A DNA stretch of 12,160 nucleotides from Methanolobus sp. UBA474. Lineage in GTDB: Archaea; Halobacteriota; Methanosarcinia; Methanosarcinales; Methanosarcinaceae. The notes under the pieces were generated by a model. It saw nothing but the letters and a program-made list of their open reading frames with translations, made no database searches and was not told where the DNA came from. The DNA is taken from contig DANZ01000132.1 of the NCBI GenBank assembly GCA_002501695.1, positions 16,323 through 28,482 of the forward strand. The letters are read 5' to 3'. Below, one piece after another: positions 6,857 to 12,160 of this stretch; within the stretch, counting starts at the first letter, position 1; every line of letters begins with the position of its first letter. The position numbers and the translations under genes are program-made.

Positions 6857-7493
6857 TTGAATTCTCCTGTAGCTTTTCAAGATCGATGACCCTTACTCCC
6901 TCACGTTCCCACTCTGCATCGTGAGATATTGCCAGCACGGTCCAGGAAGGGTTGCCCACGAACATATCAACGATCTTCCTCTTCAGCTTCGCATCAAGGT
7001 CTGATGTTATCTCATCAAGGAAAAATATGTCCTTTTTTGTAAGCAGGGAGATGATGATGGCAATACGCTGCTTCTCTCCGCCTGAAAGGTTCTCAAACTT
7101 CTTATACAGAACATCTGCCCGCATAGAGAATTCCGATAGCAGTAACTTCAATTCTTCCTGAATTAACATGCCTTTGTTGGCAGCATAGGAAAATATCCCA
7201 TCTAACATCTCCTTTACTGTCCCCTCCCCTATATCACTGTCCTGGGAAATGTGTGCAACCTTTTTGCGGATATCCCATGCAAGCCTGGGATCCATTGGCC
7301 TGCCTTCAAAGTAGATGGTGCCGAAAGAAGGTGTTTTGAAGCCCAGCAGCAGCCTGAAGATAGTAGTTTTGCCAATTCCGGAGCGTCCTTTGATAAGAAC
7401 TTTCTCCCCTCTTGAAACAGAAATATTGAGATCTGAAAGGATACTTCTGCCCTCTGCATCGGCACACACCTTTTCCACCTTTATCAGGTCCAT
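6843..7493 (-). CDS. fetA: FetA-type ABC transporter ATPase
   Basis: This is a 216-residue cytoplasmic ATPase that would power the adjacent FetB-like permease. All ABC motifs are present: Walker A GRSGIGKT (36-43), Q-loop SQD around 83-85, signature LSGGEKQR (136-143), Walker B IFFLDE (156-161), D-loop SDLD and H-loop H191. The length fits single-domain FetA/YbbL. The frame is open to an upstream ATG at 7571, but the ATG at 7493 is better. It has GGGAG (7508-7504) ten bases upstream and begins exactly where the ABC fold starts. The extra 26 codons would overlap a TATA-like cttatacc at 7560-7553. The gene heads a two-gene operon with fetB and diverges from the peroxiredoxin gene. Confidence 0.88.
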   Translation of the reverse strand: MDLIKVEKVCADAEGRSILSDLNISVSRGEKVLIKGRSGIGKTTIFRLLLGFKTPSFGTIYFEGRPMDPRLAWDIRKKVAHISQDSDIGEGTVKEMLDGIFSYAANKGMLIQEELKLLLSEFSMRADVLYKKFENLSGGEKQRIAIIISLLTKKDIFFLDEITSDLDAKLKRKIVDMFVGNPSWTVLAISHDAEWEREGVRVIDLEKLQENSNVCN

Positions 7494-7552
7494 TTTAATC
7501 CAGCTCCCTTTAACCTGCTTTAAGATACAATGAGTCATCAAGTATTGCCAGC

Positions 7553-7560
7553 GGTATAAG
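7553..7560 (-). promoter_or_regulatory. putative TATA box of the fetAB operon
   Basis: The minus strand reads cttatacc about 64 bases before the chosen fetA start. This predicts a start near 7530 and a leader of about 38 bases. It supports the shorter fetA reading frame, because the longer one would begin upstream of the promoter. Confidence 0.4.
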
Positions 7561-7658
7561 TAATTTACCATGTCAGCAGCTATGGTATTACTTTCAGGCG
7601 ATCCTGTCCTTATCTAACCCAACCGGCAGGTCATCAGCACAGATGCATTCCCTCATAC

Positions 7659-7667
7659 CTTATACAT
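7659..7667 (+). promoter_or_regulatory. putative TATA box of the peroxiredoxin gene
   Basis: The tract cttatacat lies about 60 bases before the ATG at 7723, predicting transcription from about 7690. It closely resembles the fetA box on the opposite strand (cttatacc), about 100 bases away. The predicted start lies after the TTG at 7678, arguing against that longer reading. Confidence 0.45.
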
Positions 7668-7722
7668 AGAAAGGTATTTGAGAATACTGCCATTAATTGA
7701 AGATATATCAATGGAGAAATAT

Positions 7723-8205
7723 ATGACAAACACCACATTATCCGAAAGCCAGAAGGCTCCCTCATTCTGCCTACCTGACCAGACAACTGGAACAATCTGC
7801 CTTAAAGACTTCCGTGGCAAATGGCTTGTTCTCTATTTTTACCCCCGCGACAATACCGAAGGTTGCACCCGTGAAGCGCGGGAGTTCTCAGCTCTCAAAG
7901 AAGAATTAGCCAAAGAGGATGCAGTAGTGATTGGCGTGAGCAAGGATAGCGTCAGTTCACACCAGAAATTCATCCGGGAACAGGAGCTTGCATTAACATT
8001 GCTCTCAGACGAGGACACGAGCGTCCACCGGCAGTACGGCGTCTGGAGAACGAAGAAGAATTACGGAAAGGAGTATATGGGTACTGTGAGGAGCACTTTT
8101 CTTATAGATCCTGAAGGAGTTGTGAAGAAGATATGGGATAATGTAAAGACACCAGGACATGCTGGGAAGGTGCTTGAGATACTCAGAGAGATAAAAGCAA
8201 ATTAA
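7723..8205 (+). CDS. bcp: peroxiredoxin, Bcp/PrxQ type
   Basis: This 160-residue thioredoxin-fold enzyme reduces hydrogen peroxide and organic hydroperoxides in the cytoplasm. It begins with APSFCLPDQ and LKDFRGKW as usual for the family. The peroxidatic cysteine is C48 in FYPRDNTEGCTREAREF. R123 in the MGTVRSTFLID segment is the conserved arginine near the active site. The resolving cysteine that many Bcp proteins carry five residues later is an arginine (R53), so this looks like a one-Cys type, unless C16 or C26 takes that role. The ATG at 7723 has GGAG six bases upstream (7713-7716). An ATG at 7711 and a TTG at 7678 are alternative starts. It is divergent from fetAB, suggesting shared involvement in iron and oxidative stress. 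Confidence 0.88.
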   Translation: MTNTTLSESQKAPSFCLPDQTTGTICLKDFRGKWLVLYFYPRDNTEGCTREAREFSALKEELAKEDAVVIGVSKDSVSSHQKFIREQELALTLLSDEDTSVHRQYGVWRTKKNYGKEYMGTVRSTFLIDPEGVVKKIWDNVKTPGHAGKVLEILREIKAN

Positions 8206-8230
8206 GTGTGAAATAAACTTCCGAGACCAT

Positions 8231-8267
8231 AAAAAGGAAAACAGAGAGAGAGGATTATTGCCCTCTC
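8231..8267 (-). terminator. hairpin and T-rich tail after the PGF-pre-PGF fragment
   Basis: On the minus strand GAGAGG (8267-8262) pairs with CCTCTC (8253-8248) around an eight-base loop that contains the TAA stop codon. A T-rich tail with TTTT and TTTTT follows (about 8240-8231). It lies between convergent genes and may also serve the peroxiredoxin gene. Confidence 0.45.
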
Positions 8268-8739
8268 CTCCTGTTATACAGATAGAGCACAGCTACAGTG
8301 ATCCCTACGAAGATCACGAGCACTACTTCAAAACCAGCTAGTCCTTTCTTAACTGGCGGCTCATAGGTTTCGTTACCGAACTCCACTCTACTGTCATCGG
8401 CCTCAACCAGGACCGCTTTGTCAATGATCTTACCCGGTACGTTACTGGATGCTACACTGGATGCTGCGATAGCGAATGGTGAGAATCCGGGGGTCTGGCT
8501 TTCAAAGTGTACATACTCTCCATCATCAACGATCATTGAGGTTGACAGCGCATTCCATGTACCGTCTGCGTACCTGTAGAGCTTTATGTCATTTGCATCA
8601 ATACCATTCTCTGCAATCCATGATTTCTCAACCTTGAAACCGATCTTCATGTCTTTTACATTTTCAGGACTATCGAACCCGAGCTTACCAATCCATATGT
8701 TCATTTGCTGGTATATCTTGCCAGGAGCATCGGTTTTAT
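8255..8739 (-). pseudogene. PGF-pre-PGF domain surface protein, 3' fragment cut by the IS element
   Basis: This is the C-terminal end of an exported, membrane-anchored archaeal surface protein. The block from about 8725 to 8470 matches the PGF-pre-PGF domain: APGKIYQQMNIWIG, GFKVEKSWIAENGID, IKLYRYADGTWN, and the hallmark TPGFSPFAIA. After a short linker the protein ends in KKGLAGFE, a hydrophobic helix and RRRGQ, a PGF-CTERM-like sorting tail. An ATG at 8704 would give 149 residues, but it lies inside the domain. Coding sequence clearly continues upstream (KTDAPGKIYQQ) to about 8737 and then runs into the IS left end, where a TAG soon follows. The signal peptide and ectodomain are missing, so the fragment should not be exported or functional. 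Confidence 0.75.
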
Positions 8740-8758
8740 GATAAAGAAAGAGCTAATC

Positions 8759-8778
8759 CCCGCCTTTTCAAAGGTGGG
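8759..8778 (+). repeat. left-end hairpin of the IS element
   Basis: The sequence cccgccttttcaaaggtggg can fold into a nine-pair stem (one G·T pair) with a very small loop. Its position before tnpA fits the left-end structure recognised by Y1 transposases in single-stranded DNA. Confidence 0.65.
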
Positions 8779-8805
8779 ATACAGCCCGTCAACTGTTCAG
8801 AGACA

Positions 8806-8814
8806 AATATAAAT
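8806..8814 (+). promoter_or_regulatory. putative TATA box of tnpA
   Basis: The tract aatataaat lies about 35 bases before the tnpA ATG. The message would be nearly leaderless, which fits the absence of a clear ribosome binding site before 8844. Confidence 0.4.
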
Positions 8815-8843
8815 ACTTATGATAACCATATGTATAATGAAAA

Positions 8844-9254
8844 ATGACAAGAAATGAACATTGGATAAGTGCTAGAGGGTGCGTATACAACGCAAATTAC
8901 CATTTCGTATGGTCTACAAAATACAGACGAAATGTGTTGACAGGGAAAGTAGCGGAGGATTTACATGCCCTCCACAAAGAAATTGCAACACAAAAAGGTG
9001 TTACTCTGATTGCACAAGAAATAATGCCTGATCATGTTCATCTCTTTATAACCATGCATCCCAAATTTGCACCGGCTAATATAGTTAAAATATTCAAAGG
9101 AATAACTGCTAAGAAACTTTTTGAGTCACACCCTGAATTGAAAAGCAAACTGTGGAAGGGACATCTTTGGAATCCGTCATACTATCTAGGAACTTGTGGT
9201 GACACAACACAAGATGTTATTCAAATGTATATAGAAACCCAAAAGGTGAAATGA
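8844..9254 (+). CDS. tnpA: IS200/IS605 Y1 transposase TnpA
   Basis: This is a 136-residue single-strand DNA transposase that cuts and rejoins the element ends via a 5'-phosphotyrosine. The HUH metal-binding motif is PDHVHLFI (62-69) with H64 and H66. The nucleophile is Y129 in DVIQMYIETQ near the C-terminus. The N-terminal YHFVWSTKYRRNVL segment is typical of the family. Length is normal and no residue is missing. The start at 8844 is the only reasonable one, as the ATG at 8837 in another frame closes after six codons. Its stop overlaps the tnpB start (ATGA, 9251-9254). Confidence 0.93.
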   Translation: MTRNEHWISARGCVYNANYHFVWSTKYRRNVLTGKVAEDLHALHKEIATQKGVTLIAQEIMPDHVHLFITMHPKFAPANIVKIFKGITAKKLFESHPELKSKLWKGHLWNPSYYLGTCGDTTQDVIQMYIETQKVK

Positions 9255-10360
9255 TTTTGAATAAAGTGTTTCGTTATCGCCTTTATCCCACAAAAGTTCA
9301 AACAACAATGCTTGCTAATACACTTGAACTTTGCAGATGGACATATAATGAGACACTGGGCCTGAGGAAGAATGCCTGGGAGTTCGAGCAAGAGAATATC
9401 GGATACTATGAATCCAAGAAGATGCTTCCTGGTTGGAAAATGATCAAAACTGAACTCAAGAATGTACATTCTCAGGTGTTACAGGACGTGGTCAAGCGAG
9501 TGGACCTTGCTTTTCAGGCATTTTTCAGACGATGTAAAAATGGAGAGGATCCAGGTTATCCCAGGTTCAAGGGTAAGAACAGATATGACAGTATTACTTA
9601 TACTCAGTCTGGCTTTGAACTGCAGGATAACACACTCTGGTTGTCAAAGATAGGCGCGATCAAGATAAAATTGCACAGGCCAGTAACCGGAGATATCAAG
9701 AGACTTACTATTCGAGGAACTTCTACCGGGAAATGGTTTGTATCTTTTCTTGTTGATACTGAGGTTCAGGGAACAATACCTTTGACCGGTCAGTCAGTTG
9801 GAGTGGATGTAGGCATAAAAAGTTTTCTTACATTATCAAATGGTCAGGATATCCCAAATCCCAGATTCTTTGTTACCGAAGAAGAGAACTTGGCAAAAGC
9901 ACAAAGAAAACTATCAAAGGCTGTCAAAGGTTCACCTGAATGGAGGAAAGCTCTTAAAGTTGTCGAACATATTCATGAAAGAATAGCCAATAAACGACAA
10001 GATTTTGCGCACAAGGTGAGTCTGGAACTTATCAGGCCATATGACCTGATAGTCTTTGAGGACTTAAACATCAAGGGAATGGTCAGAAATCATTGCCTTG
10101 CAAAACACATTGCAGATGTTTCATGGAATAAGTTGATAAGCATCACTACTTACAAGGCAGAATGGGCCGGTAAGCATGTGGAACTTATCAACCCACGAAA
10201 TACCTCTCAAATATGTTCCGGTTGTGGTCAGATAGTCAGAAAAGATCTCTCAAAAAGAACACACAGTTGTCCTTTTTGCAGTCTTGTTCTGGACAGAGAT
10301 CATAACGCAGCTATCAATATACTCAGACTGGGGCTACAGTCTGTAGCACAAAATGCTTAG
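9251..10360 (+). CDS. tnpB: TnpB RNA-guided nuclease of the IS605 element
   Basis: This 369-residue protein belongs to the family ancestral to Cas12. Such proteins cut double-stranded DNA guided by an RNA made from the element's right end. The N-terminal segment FRYRLYPTKVQTTM (7-20) is typical. The split RuvC active site is complete: D186 in GVDVGIKSF, E270 in IVFEDLNIKGM, and D348/D350 in LDRDHNAAINI. A zinc finger is formed by C322, C325, C340 and C343. The family is usually about 370-410 residues, so it is full length. GGTGA ends one base before the ATG, so translation probably depends on coupling to tnpA. It ends with TAG just before the right-end hairpin. Confidence 0.93.
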   Translation: MILNKVFRYRLYPTKVQTTMLANTLELCRWTYNETLGLRKNAWEFEQENIGYYESKKMLPGWKMIKTELKNVHSQVLQDVVKRVDLAFQAFFRRCKNGEDPGYPRFKGKNRYDSITYTQSGFELQDNTLWLSKIGAIKIKLHRPVTGDIKRLTIRGTSTGKWFVSFLVDTEVQGTIPLTGQSVGVDVGIKSFLTLSNGQDIPNPRFFVTEEENLAKAQRKLSKAVKGSPEWRKALKVVEHIHERIANKRQDFAHKVSLELIRPYDLIVFEDLNIKGMVRNHCLAKHIADVSWNKLISITTYKAEWAGKHVELINPRNTSQICSGCGQIVRKDLSKRTHSCPFCSLVLDRDHNAAINILRLGLQSVAQNA

Positions 10361-10390
10361 ATGCCCTCCACTTTAGTGGAGGGGGTAGTC
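10250..10390 (+). ncRNA. predicted omega/reRNA at the tnpB 3' end
   Basis: TnpB systems make their guide scaffold from the 3' end of tnpB and the element's right end. This segment covers the last part of tnpB and the right-end hairpin. The guide would be the next 16-20 bases in the flank, beginning near 10386-10391. The boundary is inferred from known systems, not seen directly. Confidence 0.35.
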
Positions 10391-10786
10391 ACAAAAGCAT
10401 ATTCCTATGTAGATAGTAGCATGCAGCCGGAAGATGTTGTTATATCTACATGGACCGCTCCGGCCCAGTTCTATCTGGGGAAGAACGACTATTGGCTGGC
10501 TTTTAACGTTGTTGGCACCGGCACGGGATCCTTTACGGTAAAAGATGGTTCCCGTGATATATATTCCAATTCCATAGTCCTGAAGAATACCGAAATGCTG
10601 GAAAACGTCACTCAGAACCATGAACGAGGATGGATCGTCACAGACAACATTGCATGGTATAAATTATCTCCACAGTCAAGAGAGTTCATTGAGAATGTGA
10701 CTAAAAAAGAATTGCACGATGCAAGTATAAGAGTTTACATGTGGGACCAGAGTAATACATCCGTGAACAGGACATCATTAACCTGA
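10361..10786 (+). pseudogene. membrane glycosyltransferase (ArnT/PMT-like), C-terminal fragment
   Basis: The frame runs 141 residues from an ATG inside the IS right end. The first nine or so codons are therefore IS sequence, and native coding starts near 10388. The remainder reads as the extracytoplasmic C-terminal domain of multi-spanning, polyprenyl-phosphate-sugar-using glycosyltransferases. It has PEDVVISTWTAPAQFYLGK, DYWLAFNVVG, DGSRDIYSN, RGWIVTDNIAWYKLSP and a final IRVYMWD. The family normally has some 400 or more residues of membrane helices before this; none are present here. The C-terminus looks complete. The product could only be a short soluble protein without catalytic parts. 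The family call rests on pattern recall and is moderate. Confidence 0.6.
10364..10383 (+). repeat. right-end hairpin of the IS element
   Basis: CCCTCCAC (10364-10371) and GTGGAGGG (10376-10383) form a perfect eight-pair stem with a TTTA loop four bases after the tnpB stop. It is the expected right-end recognition structure and may also be part of the guide RNA. Confidence 0.75.
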
Positions 10787-10834
10787 ACGTTCCGGGATTT
10801 ATACTGGCTTTATGCTATGATGAAGAGCAGATCT

Positions 10835-10850
10835 TATTGATATATCAATA
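10835..10850. repeat. perfect 16-bp palindrome between convergent genes
   Basis: The sequence tattgatatatcaata is its own reverse complement. It lies between the end of the glycosyltransferase fragment and the end of the ATP synthase operon. It may be an operator-like site or part of a bidirectional terminator. Confidence 0.6.
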
Positions 10851-10863
10851 AAAATAATAAATT
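10846..10863 (-). terminator. T-rich terminator of the ATP synthase operon
   Basis: On the minus strand the stretch TTTATTATTTTTATTG begins about 20 bases after the stop of the small membrane protein gene. It fits the oligo-T terminators of archaea and is followed by the palindrome. Confidence 0.45.
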
Positions 10864-10880
10864 AGATATAAGAGTTAAAT

Positions 10881-11045
10881 CTAAATAAAACCCCTTATCC
10901 TTGTGTAAATGATGATATAACCCAGCACAAGCATCAGCAAAGAAATAAGCCAGGCCCACCTGAGTATCCTGCCAAGATTTTCAGGCCGGGATAATCTTAT
11001 AAAAAAGCGGTCGACCAGATTTGGACGACCATTGGGAGTGCTCAT
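10881..11045 (-). CDS. small one-helix membrane protein downstream of atpD
   Basis: This 54-residue gene starts with an ATG at 11045-11043, leaving six bases after the atpD stop; AAAGG lies 14-18 bases upstream of the ATG. The N-terminal half is basic and soluble (RPNLVDRFFIRLSRPENLGR). The C-terminal half is one transmembrane helix (about 30-47) with a TRIRGFI tail. Position and spacing show it belongs to the ATP synthase operon. In Methanosarcina mazei the aha operon ends with a small gene, ahaG, after ahaD, and this gene holds that position. I cannot confirm the sequence match, so no symbol is given. It could be a peripheral subunit or assembly factor. It stops at TAG. Confidence 0.7.
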   Translation of the reverse strand: MSTPNGRPNLVDRFFIRLSRPENLGRILRWAWLISLLMLVLGYIIIYTRIRGFI

Positions 11046-11051
11046 AAGGAG

Positions 11052-11669
11052 TTAACCTTTGATCCTCTTCAGCCTGAAGGTGTTTTCCCTTTCCATCTCT
11101 TCGAGACGGAGCCTTATGAAGTTCATTGCTTCCTGAAGTTCGGGGATCACCTTGAACTCGAGAGCATTGACACGCCTTTTAGTCTTCTCGATATCCTCAA
11201 GAAGCTTCTTTATGGTGGTCTCGATCTCTGCTGCAAGGATGATCTTTTCAACAAGGATCTCATAGGAGTCTGCTGCCTCATCCGTATAAGAACTGGTCCC
11301 GACAATACCGTATCCACGTTCATCAAGTGTTTTGTGGACACTTGATGACTCTATCTTGGGAACAACAACACCCATGATGTTGCGGCTTTCCACCTCTATC
11401 TCCGGTTTGCCCTGAAGGGCAAAAGATGTGGATTTGACGATAATGATACCGTCAACAGCGTTTGCAATGGCTATCCTGCGGGAAGCGACTTCATAGGCGG
11501 CGTCCAGCTCGGTCCTGACATCCTTGGCCTTGCCGAGTATCTCGAAGAACTCAAGGATAAGTCCATCTCTCTTCATCTTAAGCAGCTTGTGGCCGCCCTG
11601 GGAGAGCTTGATCTTCTTCTTGAGTTCGATAAGCTCGGACCGTGTTGGTTTTACATCTTTTACGCCCAT
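11052..11669 (-). CDS. atpD: A-type ATP synthase subunit D
   Basis: This 205-residue central-stalk subunit transmits rotation between the A3B3 head and the membrane ring. The N-terminal helix contains VKPTRSELIELKKKIKLSQ and GHKLLKMKRDGLI, the classic start of archaeal/V-type D subunits. The middle is a short globular part with conserved glycines. The C-terminal helix (about 125-200) ends in a charged segment, ERENTFRLKRIKG. Length is normal (about 205-215). AGGTGAT lies six bases before the ATG at 11669, an ideal archaeal ribosome binding site. It follows atpB after 17 bases and precedes the small membrane protein gene by six, so it sits within the operon. Confidence 0.95.
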   Translation of the reverse strand: MGVKDVKPTRSELIELKKKIKLSQGGHKLLKMKRDGLILEFFEILGKAKDVRTELDAAYEVASRRIAIANAVDGIIIVKSTSFALQGKPEIEVESRNIMGVVVPKIESSSVHKTLDERGYGIVGTSSYTDEAADSYEILVEKIILAAEIETTIKKLLEDIEKTKRRVNALEFKVIPELQEAMNFIRLRLEEMERENTFRLKRIKG

Positions 11670-11686
11670 GTAGAATCACCTGTAAA

Positions 11687-12160
11687 TTACTTGCTCTTGT
11701 GAGCGGGGTGGTACTTCTGGATGTACTTGTTGTCCACTCTTGTAAGCAGGGCTTCCGGAAGTTCTGAAAGGATGCTCCAGGAGACGTTCAGGGTATCCTC
11801 GATAGTCCTGTCCTCATCCCTTCCCTGGCGGACGAACCTGTCCTCGAAAAGGTCTGCGAACTCAAGGATCCTCTGGTCCCTCTCGGAAAGGGCTTCCTTA
11901 CCTACGATGGCAACCAGACCTCTAAGGTCACGGCCTTCAGCGTAGGCAGCATACATCTGGTCAGAGACTGCTTTGTGGTCATCCCTGGTCTTACCTGCAC
12001 CAATGCCTGAGTTCATCAGACGGGAGAGTGAAGGCAGCACATTGATAGGGGGATAGATACCCTTTCTGTGCAGTTCCCTTGAAACCACGATCTGTCCTTC
12101 CGTGATGTAGCCTGAAAGGTCAGGTATCGGGTGAGTGATATCGTCACCGGGCATGGTAAG
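11687..12160 (-). CDS. atpB: A-type ATP synthase subunit B, C-terminal part
   Basis: The window holds the last 157 residues of the non-catalytic, nucleotide-binding B subunit of the A1 head; the full protein has about 460. The visible part starts with LTMPGDDITHP and GYITEGQIV. It continues with SRELHRKGIYPPINVLPSLSRLM and GIGAGKTRDDH, all conserved in archaeal/V-type B subunits. It ends in the helical C-terminal domain and the tail KYIQKYHPAHKSK. An internal ATG at 12154 is not the start, because the frame continues through the window edge. It is followed by atpD in the standard order. Confidence 0.95.
   Translation of the reverse strand, partial: LTMPGDDITHPIPDLSGYITEGQIVVSRELHRKGIYPPINVLPSLSRLMNSGIGAGKTRDDHKAVSDQMYAAYAEGRDLRGLVAIVGKEALSERDQRILEFADLFEDRFVRQGRDEDRTIEDTLNVSWSILSELPEALLTRVDNKYIQKYHPAHKSK

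Larger units (their letters stand above)
8740..10390 (+). mobile_element. IS200/IS605-family insertion sequence with tnpA and tnpB
   Basis: The element carries a Y1 HUH transposase gene (tnpA) and a tnpB gene in the same direction with a 4-base overlap. Subterminal hairpins flank the genes: 8759-8778 on the left and 10364-10383 on the right. There are no terminal inverted repeats or target duplications, as expected for this family. The left edge is placed just after a TTTAT pentamer (8735-8739), a plausible target/TAM motif. The right edge is only known to lie within about ten bases after the right hairpin. Both genes are open and have their catalytic residues, so the element looks active or recently active. 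Exact ends are inferred. Confidence 0.8.

Noticed and set aside
6843..7571. Longer 242-residue FetA starting at 7571.
   Set aside because: The added 26 residues are unlike the family, overlap the likely promoter, and the ATG at 7493 has a proper ribosome binding site.
8255..8704. PGF-pre-PGF frame as a complete 149-residue gene.
   Set aside because: The ATG is inside the conserved domain, coding continues upstream to the IS, and no signal peptide exists.
8759..10383. The two GC-rich hairpins as CRISPR-like repeats.
   Set aside because: There are only two, they differ in sequence, and they sit at the ends of an IS605 element where such hairpins are expected.

Overview
The window most likely comes from a methylotrophic methanogen of the Methanosarcinaceae (Methanolobus, Methanomethylovorans or similar). 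The right end holds A-type (V-like) ATP synthase genes in the archaeal B-D order. There is also a DUF1638 protein, a DUF1699-like protein and a PGF-pre-PGF surface-protein fragment, all typical of this group. Many genes have archaeal TATA-like boxes and short leaders with GGAG/GGTG ribosome binding sites. The genus is inferred, not shown.

Layout. At 1-175 (minus) lies the C-terminal part of a winged-helix regulator with no start codon in view. A KefB/KefC-type cation/proton antiporter with RCK domains follows at 203-2230 (plus). An AT-richer two-gene unit at 2435-3909 (plus) encodes a short DUF1699-like protein translationally coupled to an ATP-grasp ligase. Positions 3910-4473 are mostly gene debris, including a minus-strand CMD/AhpD-like N-terminal fragment at 4165-4323. 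A small cupin (4474-4803, plus), a 51-residue DUF1328 membrane protein (4863-5018, minus) and a DUF1638 protein with its own terminator (5175-5963, minus) follow.

A FetA/FetB-type ABC exporter pair (6065-7493, minus) is divergent from a Bcp/PrxQ-type peroxiredoxin (7723-8205, plus). The spacing and families suggest a metal/oxidative-stress locus: metal export on one side, peroxide removal on the other. This link is inference.

At about 8740-10390 sits an apparently intact IS200/IS605 element with tnpA, tnpB and terminal hairpins. Its flanks do not belong together. On the left is the 3' part of a minus-strand PGF-pre-PGF surface-protein gene. On the right is the 3' part of a plus-strand membrane glycosyltransferase gene. 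Both genes lack their 5' ends exactly at the element, so the element marks a deletion or recombination junction. This is the most informative structure in the window.

From 10881 to the right edge the minus strand carries the end of the ATP synthase operon: atpB (partial), atpD, and a 54-residue one-helix membrane protein 6 bp after atpD. A perfect 16-bp palindrome and a T-rich stretch follow. I saw no rRNA, tRNA or CRISPR array. The best leads are the chimeric IS junction, the small protein coupled to the ATP-grasp ligase, and several short genes easily missed by automatic calling.
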